From Chromohalobacter moromii (GTDB lineage: Bacteria > Pseudomonadota > Gammaproteobacteria > Pseudomonadales > Halomonadaceae): a stretch of 64,000 nucleotides of DNA. This document shows, piece by piece, positions 58,220 to 64,000 of the stretch (the stretch's first letter is position 1; each line of letters begins with the position of its first letter). Position numbers and translations under genes: made by a program. The DNA lies in contig NZ_JAHXDI010000001.1 of assembly GCF_023091865.1 (NCBI RefSeq), positions 62,001 to 126,000 of the forward strand. The letters run 5' to 3'. The notes below the pieces were generated by a model, which saw nothing but the letters and a program-made list of their open reading frames with translations, ran no database searches and was not told the origin of the DNA.

Positions 58220-59323
58220 ATGACCGCTTCGCAGTATCAACGTCTGCACGTCGAACTCGATGCCCGACGCTATCCCATCCATGTCGGGCCGGGGTTGCTC
58301 GATACACCGGACATTTTGGTGCCGTACCTGGCCGGGCGTCAGGTGATGATCGTCACCAACGAGACGGTGGCGCCGCTGTATCTCGAGCGCCTCAAGCGCA
58401 CGCTGAGCGGTGACGATCGTGACGTGCGCGAGGTGATCCTGCCCGACGGCGAACACACCAAGACGTTGGCCAGTGTCGAGCGCATCTGGGATGCACTGCT
58501 GGCGGCGGGCTTCAACCGTCGCTGCACCCTAGTGGCGCTTGGCGGGGGCGTGATCGGCGACATGGCAGGTTACGCAGCGGCGTGCTATCAGCGCGGCGTG
58601 GCTTTCGTGCAAGTGCCCACCACCTTGTTGTCGCAGGTGGATTCCTCGGTGGGGGGCAAGACCGGCGTCAATCATCCGCGCGGCAAGAATATGATAGGCG
58701 CTTTCTGGCAGCCGCGCGCGGTATTGATCGACACCGATACATTGGCCACGCTGCCAGGCCGAGAGCTAGCCGCGGGGCTCGCCGAGGTCATCAAGTACGG
58801 CCTGATACAGGATGCCGGCTTCCTCGCCTGGTTGGAGGCGCGCATGTCGTCGCTGCGTGGGCTCGATGTCGAGGCGCTCACCGACGCCATTCTGAGAAGC
58901 TGTGCGATCAAGGCTGAGATCGTCGCCCGCGACGAGACCGAGCAAGGGCAGCGAGCGCTGCTCAATCTGGGGCATACCTTCGGGCACGCCATCGAAGCGC
59001 ATCAGGGCTATGGCAACTGGCTTCATGGTGAGGCCGTGGGCGCAGGAATGCTGATGGCCGCCACGCTGTCGCAGCGTCTGGGCTGGCTTTCCAGCGAGGA
59101 TATGGCGCGTGTCGAGACGCTGGTGGCCAGTGCCGGCCTGCCGGTGACGGTACCTGCTGCGATGAGCGCGGATGATTTTCTCGCGGCCATGCGTTTGGAC
59201 AAGAAAAACATCGACGGCCGCTTACGTCTGGTGCTGTTGTCCGGTCTAGGTGAGGCGTGCGTCTACGACGATACTCCCCCGGATATGCTCAAGGCGCTGC
59301 TCGACGAGTTCCCCCGCGCCTGA
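58220..59323 (+). CDS. aroB: 3-dehydroquinate synthase
   Basis: AroB cyclises DAHP to 3-dehydroquinate, using NAD and a metal ion. The product is 367 residues. The NAD site is [18 protein letters not shown]; the metal ligands are in GLAEVIKYG (Glu) and [12 protein letters not shown] (His). It consumes the product of the DAHP synthase at 28931. It begins two bases after aroK. Confidence 0.98.
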   Translation: MTASQYQRLHVELDARRYPIHVGPGLLDTPDILVPYLAGRQVMIVTNETVAPLYLERLKRTLSGDDRDVREVILPDGEHTKTLASVERIWDALLAAGFNRRCTLVALGGGVIGDMAGYAAACYQRGVAFVQVPTTLLSQVDSSVGGKTGVNHPRGKNMIGAFWQPRAVLIDTDTLATLPGRELAAGLAEVIKYGLIQDAGFLAWLEARMSSLRGLDVEALTDAILRSCAIKAEIVARDETEQGQRALLNLGHTFGHAIEAHQGYGNWLHGEAVGAGMLMAATLSQRLGWLSSEDMARVETLVASAGLPVTVPAAMSADDFLAAMRLDKKNIDGRLRLVLLSGLGEACVYDDTPPDMLKALLDEFPRA

Positions 59324-59352
59324 CGTTCTCTTTCCCCGCCGATCGACTCGCG

Positions 59353-59378
59353 ACGCCTGCCTCCTCGGCAGGCGTTTT
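59353..59378 (+). terminator. Terminator after aroB
   Basis: ACGCCTGCC (59353-59361) pairs with GGCAGGCGT (59367-59375), loop TCCTC, then TTT. It closes the pil-aro transcript. Confidence 0.8.
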
Positions 59379-59614
59379 GCGTAGGGCTTCGCTGCGTTTG
59401 TGCAGCGGCGTTTTTCACGCGACAATATGCCTGTATCGGCATGCCTCATGCAGGATCGGCATGGGGTTAAGTTGAATTTTAGACCAAAGTCGTATGCTTC
59501 GAGACTCAAGCGTTCAAGCTTGCTAACGCGTTGACATGTCAGGGGTTTTAGTGAGGGGTTGCGGCTAACCCCGCGATTTTGCGCAGCTTTGAGGCAACAC
59601 GGCAGGTAGTGGAA

Positions 59615-59643
59615 TTGCTTGAGAGGGGGGCAGGGGCTATGCT
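59615..59643 (+). promoter_or_regulatory. Candidate gltB promoter
   Basis: TTGCTT (59615-59620), exactly 17 bases and TATGCT (59638-59643) form a sigma70-type site. The rest of the 450-base gap before gltB is AT-rich from about 59690 and shows no gene. A second weaker site is TTGAAT/TATGCT (59472-59498). I saw no sigma54-type site. Confidence 0.5.
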
Positions 59644-59773
59644 GGTCGACCTTTTTCACGCCCGATGCGTCATCGCATGACGTGCTTTTCGACCTTAAAA
59701 AAATAAAAGATAACCGTAAAGCATAACACGATTATTTCTGGACACAAGTTTCAAAATTTTGTGAGGCACGCCC

Positions 59774-62700
59774 ATGATGAGAGGCCTTCACCAGCCTGGC
59801 GAGTTCCGTGACAACTGCGGTTTTGGCTTGATCGCCCACATGGAAGGGCAGGCGAGTCATGATCTGCTCAAGACTGCGATCGAATCCCTGACTTGCATGA
59901 CCCACCGTGGCGGCATTGCCGCCGACGGCAAGACCGGCGATGGCTGCGGTCTACTATTCAAGATGCCTAGCGACTTCATGCGTGCCGTGGCAAGTGAGGA
60001 CCTGGGCGTCGTACTAGGCGAGCGCTTCGCCGTGGGGAGTGTGTTTCTGCCCGATGACGATGCGCGAGAGGCGCATGCGCGAGAAGTGCTCGAGGCGCAG
60101 CTGACGGCGCGTGGACTGCGAGTCAGTGGGTGGCGCGACGTGCCCACCGATGCTTCAGTCTGTGGCCCCATGGCATTGGAGTGCCTGCCCCGGATTCGCC
60201 AGGTCTTCGTCGAAGCGGAAGGTGAGCGTGACACCCAGGCGTTCAATGTCGATCTGTTCATGGCGCGTCGTTATGCCGAACAGGCGCTCAAGGACGAAGA
60301 CGATTTCTATATCTGTTCGTTGTCCAGCGAGGTGGTGTCCTACAAGGGGCTGATGATGCCCGCGGACCTGCCGACCTTTTATCGCGACCTGGGCGATGAG
60401 CGGCTGCACACGGCGATCTGCGTGTTCCATCAACGCTTCTCCACCAATACCGCGCCGCGTTGGCCCTTGGCGCAACCCTTCCGGTTCATGGCCCATAACG
60501 GCGAGATCAACACGGTCGAAGCCAACCGTGGCTGGGCCAACGCGCGCAAGGAAAACTTCGTCTCGCCGTTGTTGCCGGAAATCACCGAACTCGATGAGAT
60601 CGTCAACACCTCGGGGTCCGACTCCTCCAGCATGGACAACATGCTCGAGGTGTTGCTGACCGGGGGCATGGATCTTTACAACGCCGTGCGCATGATGGTG
60701 CCGCCGGCGTGGCAGAACGTCGAAACCATGGACGGCGATCTGCGTGCCTTCTACGAATACAATTCCATGCATATGGAGCCGTGGGATGGCCCTGCCGGTC
60801 TGGTGATGACCGATGGCCGCCATGCGGTATGCATGCTCGACCGTAATGGGTTGCGTCCGGCGCGCTGGGTGATCACCGAGAACGGCTACATCACCCTGTC
60901 GTCCGAGATCGGTGTCTACGACTACAAGCCGGAGGATGTCATCGCCAAGGGCCGTGTGGGCCCGGGGCAAATCCTTGCCGTGGACACCCACACCGGTGAA
61001 GTCCTGCATACGCCGGATGTCGACGAACGCCTGCGCTCGGCGTATCCCTATCGCCGCTGGTTGAAGCAGCATGCGCATTACCTGGAGTCCGCGTTGACCG
61101 AGCTGGCGCGTTTTCAGCCCATGGCCGGCAACGAACTCAACGTCTACCAGAAGATGTTCCAGGTGACGTTCGAAGAGCGCGATCAGTTGTTGCGCCCGTT
61201 GGCCGAAGGCGGCCAGGAGGCGGTGGGCTCGATGGGCGACGACACGCCGATGGCGGTGCTATCGCGCCATGGGCGCTTGCTGACTGATTACTTCCGGCAG
61301 AAGTTCGCCCAGGTCACCAACCCGGCCATCGACCCGCTGCGCGAAGCGATCGTGATGTCGCTGGAAACCTGTTGCGGCGCCGAGTTGAATGTCTTCGAGG
61401 CGACCCCCGAACACGCGCATCGCTTGATTTTGACGACGCCGGTACTCTCGCCGCGCAAGTTCACCGCGTTGGTGACCCAGGAAGACCCGGCATTCGCCAG
61501 CCATAAGCTGAGCCTGAGTTACGACCCTGAGCGCGATACGCTCAAGCAGGCGCTGCTCGGCCTGTGCCAACGGGCCGAGGACGCGATTCGCGAGGGTAAG
61601 GTGATTCTGGTGCTCTCGGATGCCGACCTGGAACGTGGCAAATTACCGATTCATGCCGTGCTGGCGGTGGGGGCGATTCATCATCACCTGGGGCGCAAGG
61701 CACTGCGGCCGCGGGTCAACCTGGTGGTCGAGACGGGCTATGCCCGCGATGCCCACCAGATGGCGGTGCTGTTCGGCGTGGGGGCCACGGCGGTGTATCC
61801 GTACTTGGCCTACCAGGTCATGGCGGACATGCACAACACCGGCGAGCTGACCGGCAACCCGGCGGATGCTCGCGAAAACTATCGCAAGGGCCTACAGAAG
61901 GGGCTCTACAAGATCCTCTCCAAGATGGGGATCTCGACGCTGGCATCCTATCGCGGTTCTCAGCTATTCGAAGCGGTGGGGCTGTCCTCCGAGGTCATGG
62001 ACATGTGCTTTGCCGGTATGGCGTCGCGCATCGAGGGCGCCGGCTTCGCCGAGCTGCAACTGCAGCAAGAACTGCTGGCCCGTGATGCCTGGATTCCGCG
62101 CAAGGGCATTCGTCAGGGTGGCTTGGTGAAGTACGTGCACGATCATGAATACCACGCCTACAACCCAGACGTGGTCATGCAGTTGCAAAGCGCGGTGCAA
62201 AGCGGCGACTACGCCAAGTGGAAGCAGTTCGCACAGACCGTCAATGAGCGCTCGGTGGCGACCATTCGTGACTTGCTCATGCTCAAGCCGGCCCCCGAGC
62301 CGTTGCCGCTCGACGAGGTCGAGCCGGTCGAAAACCTTCTGCCGCGCTTCGACAGCGCCGGCATGTCGTTAGGGGCGTTGTCACCCGAGGCCCATGAGGC
62401 GATGGCGCAAGCCATGAACGAAACCGGCGGACGCTCCAACTCCGGTGAGGGCGGTGAGGATCCAGCCCGCTACGGAACCGTTCGCTCGTCGAAGATCAAG
62501 CAGATCGCCTCCGGGCGCTTCGGCGTGACGCCGGCCTATCTGGTCAATGCCGAGGTGCTGCAGATCAAGGTCGCACAGGGGGCCAAGCCCGGTGAGGGTG
62601 GCCAGTTGCCCGGTGGCAAGGTCAATGAGCTGATCGCACGGCTGCGCTACGCCGTGCCGGGCGTGACACTGATCTCGCCGCCGCCGCATCACGATATCTA

Positions 62701-64000
62701 CTCCATCGAGGATCTGGCGCAGTTGATCTTCGACTTGAAACAGGTCAACCCGTCGGCTCAAGTGTCGGTGAAGCTAGTTTCCGAACCCGGCATCGGCACC
62801 ATCGCCACCGGCGTGGCCAAGGCCTATGCCGATTTGATTACCGTCTCCGGCTACGATGGCGGCACCGCGGCGAGTCCGCTGACCTCGATCAAGCATGCTG
62901 GTAGCCCGTGGGAACTGGGTCTGCCCGAAGTGCATCAGGCGCTGCGCATCAACAGCCTGCGTGACAAGATTCGCCTGCAGACCGACGGCGGCCTCAAAAC
63001 CGGCCTCGATGTGGTCAAGGCGGCGATTCTCGGCGCCGAGAGTTTCGGCTTCGGCACGGCACCAATGGTGGCGCTGGGGTGCAAATACCTGCGTATCTGT
63101 CACCTCAATAACTGTGCCACCGGCGTCGCGACCCAGCATCAGCATCTGCGCGACGAGCATTTCCGCGGCACCGTGGACATGGTCAAGCACTACTTCCGCT
63201 TCATCGCCGAGGAAGTACGCGAGCTGATGGCGTTGCTGGGTGTGCGCCAGTTGACCGATTTGATCGGGCGTACCGACCTGCTCGAGATCATCGAGGGCGA
63301 GACGGCCTCCCAGCGCAAGCTCGACTTGATGCCGCTGTTGCAGAACGACCATGTGCCCGAAGGGGCCCCGCAGTTCTGCCAGGTCGGTCGCAACGAGCCG
63401 CACGACCCCGGCGCCAAGAATCAGGAGGTGCTGGATGCCTTGCTGCCGGCCATCGAGGCCAAGTCGGGCGGGGAGTTCAGCTTCCGGATCACCAACTGCG
63501 ATCGCAGTGTGGGCGCTCGGGTATCCGGCGAGATCGCCAAGCGTTACGGCGAGGCGGGGCTCGAAGAGGCGCCGATCACCGCGCGCTTCACCGGCGTGGC
63601 CGGGCAGAGTTTCGGCGTGTGGAACGCACGTGGGTTGCAGCTCTATCTCGAGGGCGACGCCAACGATTACGTCGGCAAGGGCATGAACGGCGGTAAGGTG
63701 GTCATCGTGCCGCCCCGCGAGAGTCGTTTCGAAAGCCATAAAACGGCGATTATCGGCAACACCTGCCTGTATGGCGCGACCGGCGGCAAGCTGTTTGCGG
63801 CAGGCACGGCAGGTGAGCGCTTCGCGGTGCGCAACTCCGGCGTGCATGCGGTTATCGAGGGGGCCGGCGACCACTGCTGCGAATACATGACCGGCGGCTT
63901 GGTAGCCGTGCTCGGCGAGACCGGCATCAACTTTGGGGCGGGCATGACCGGCGGGTTCGCATATGTAATCGACGAGGATCGCACCTTCGTCGACAAGTAC
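59774..64000 (+). CDS. gltB: Glutamate synthase large subunit, 3' end cut by window edge
   Basis: GltB makes glutamate from glutamine and 2-oxoglutarate. The first 1409 of about 1480 residues are present. A 14-residue propeptide ([14 protein letters not shown]) precedes catalytic Cys15 of the class II amidotransferase domain (CGFGLIAHM). The central domain and the FMN-binding synthase domain ([22 protein letters not shown]) follow. The 3Fe-4S cysteines are about 1103, 1109 and 1114. The C-terminal GXGXG helix region is incomplete. The GTGAGG ribosome site is 7 bases before the ATG. Confidence 0.97.
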   Translation, partial: MMRGLHQPGEFRDNCGFGLIAHMEGQASHDLLKTAIESLTCMTHRGGIAADGKTGDGCGLLFKMPSDFMRAVASEDLGVVLGERFAVGSVFLPDDDAREAHAREVLEAQLTARGLRVSGWRDVPTDASVCGPMALECLPRIRQVFVEAEGERDTQAFNVDLFMARRYAEQALKDEDDFYICSLSSEVVSYKGLMMPADLPTFYRDLGDERLHTAICVFHQRFSTNTAPRWPLAQPFRFMAHNGEINTVEANRGWANARKENFVSPLLPEITELDEIVNTSGSDSSSMDNMLEVLLTGGMDLYNAVRMMVPPAWQNVETMDGDLRAFYEYNSMHMEPWDGPAGLVMTDGRHAVCMLDRNGLRPARWVITENGYITLSSEIGVYDYKPEDVIAKGRVGPGQILAVDTHTGEVLHTPDVDERLRSAYPYRRWLKQHAHYLESALTELARFQPMAGNELNVYQKMFQVTFEERDQLLRPLAEGGQEAVGSMGDDTPMAVLSRHGRLLTDYFRQKFAQVTNPAIDPLREAIVMSLETCCGAELNVFEATPEHAHRLILTTPVLSPRKFTALVTQEDPAFASHKLSLSYDPERDTLKQALLGLCQRAEDAIREGKVILVLSDADLERGKLPIHAVLAVGAIHHHLGRKALRPRVNLVVETGYARDAHQMAVLFGVGATAVYPYLAYQVMADMHNTGELTGNPADARENYRKGLQKGLYKILSKMGISTLASYRGSQLFEAVGLSSEVMDMCFAGMASRIEGAGFAELQLQQELLARDAWIPRKGIRQGGLVKYVHDHEYHAYNPDVVMQLQSAVQSGDYAKWKQFAQTVNERSVATIRDLLMLKPAPEPLPLDEVEPVENLLPRFDSAGMSLGALSPEAHEAMAQAMNETGGRSNSGEGGEDPARYGTVRSSKIKQIASGRFGVTPAYLVNAEVLQIKVAQGAKPGEGGQLPGGKVNELIARLRYAVPGVTLISPPPHHDIYSIEDLAQLIFDLKQVNPSAQVSVKLVSEPGIGTIATGVAKAYADLITVSGYDGGTAASPLTSIKHAGSPWELGLPEVHQALRINSLRDKIRLQTDGGLKTGLDVVKAAILGAESFGFGTAPMVALGCKYLRICHLNNCATGVATQHQHLRDEHFRGTVDMVKHYFRFIAEEVRELMALLGVRQLTDLIGRTDLLEIIEGETASQRKLDLMPLLQNDHVPEGAPQFCQVGRNEPHDPGAKNQEVLDALLPAIEAKSGGEFSFRITNCDRSVGARVSGEIAKRYGEAGLEEAPITARFTGVAGQSFGVWNARGLQLYLEGDANDYVGKGMNGGKVVIVPPRESRFESHKTAIIGNTCLYGATGGKLFAAGTAGERFAVRNSGVHAVIEGAGDHCCEYMTGGLVAVLGETGINFGAGMTGGFAYVIDEDRTFVDKY

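Noticed and set aside
59246-59659. Leftward open frame of 137 codons overlapping the end of aroB
   Set aside because: Crosses the aroB terminator, has no ribosome site or family resemblance.
59380-59773. Sigma54 promoter for gltB
   Set aside because: No TGGCAC-N5-TTGC arrangement is present; a sigma70-type site is better.
62774-63874. Leftward open frame of 366 codons
   Set aside because: Antisense shadow of gltB.

Overview
The window looks like chromosome from a moderately halophilic gammaproteobacterium. The gene order, the near-E. coli/Pseudomonas protein sequences, the high GC content and the acid-rich proteins (S2 tail, BamA, TatA tail, PhoX, the DUF481 porin-like protein) fit Halomonadaceae such as Chromohalobacter or Halomonas. 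That placement is inference; no rRNA gene is present to confirm it. Almost all of the window is core genome. I saw no phage, insertion sequence, CRISPR array, tRNA or rRNA.

Region 1 (1-21508, rightward except the truncated map) is the classic translation and envelope supercluster: map | rpsB-tsf-pyrH-frr-uppS-cdsA-ispC-rseP-bamA-skp-lpxD-fabZ-lpxA-lpxB-rnhB-dnaE-accA-tilS. It couples ribosome supply, UMP synthesis, isoprenoid and phospholipid precursors, outer-membrane assembly, lipid A, replication and fatty acid initiation. Region 2 (21505-30001) holds ppx (leftward), a thioredoxin and rho, then ubiD-fre-folM and a DAHP synthase. The DAHP synthase is preceded by an aromatic-rich leader peptide and a textbook terminator/antiterminator, the most striking regulatory element here.

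Region 3 (30101-36658) has a Tat-exported PhoX phosphatase, a 17-copy heptanucleotide tandem array, ppk1 with a strong Pho box, tatABC and hisE. Region 4 (36729-47111, all leftward) is ubiE-ubiJ-ubiB, a DUF971 gene, hslVU behind a sigma32-type promoter, a SPOR-domain protein, argS and priA. This is the P. aeruginosa argS-hslVU-ubiE-tat arrangement without the pha genes and without hisI.

Region 5 (47323-64000) holds rpmE, a short malic enzyme, a DUF481 outer-membrane protein, mrcA diverging from the type IV pilus operon pilMNOPQ, then aroK, aroB and a gltB that runs off the right edge. Several links cross these regions: PhoX needs the Tat pore encoded next door; ppk1, ppx and phoX all handle phosphate; DAHP synthase, aroB and aroK are three shikimate-pathway steps; and ubiD, ubiB, ubiJ and ubiE all serve ubiquinone synthesis.
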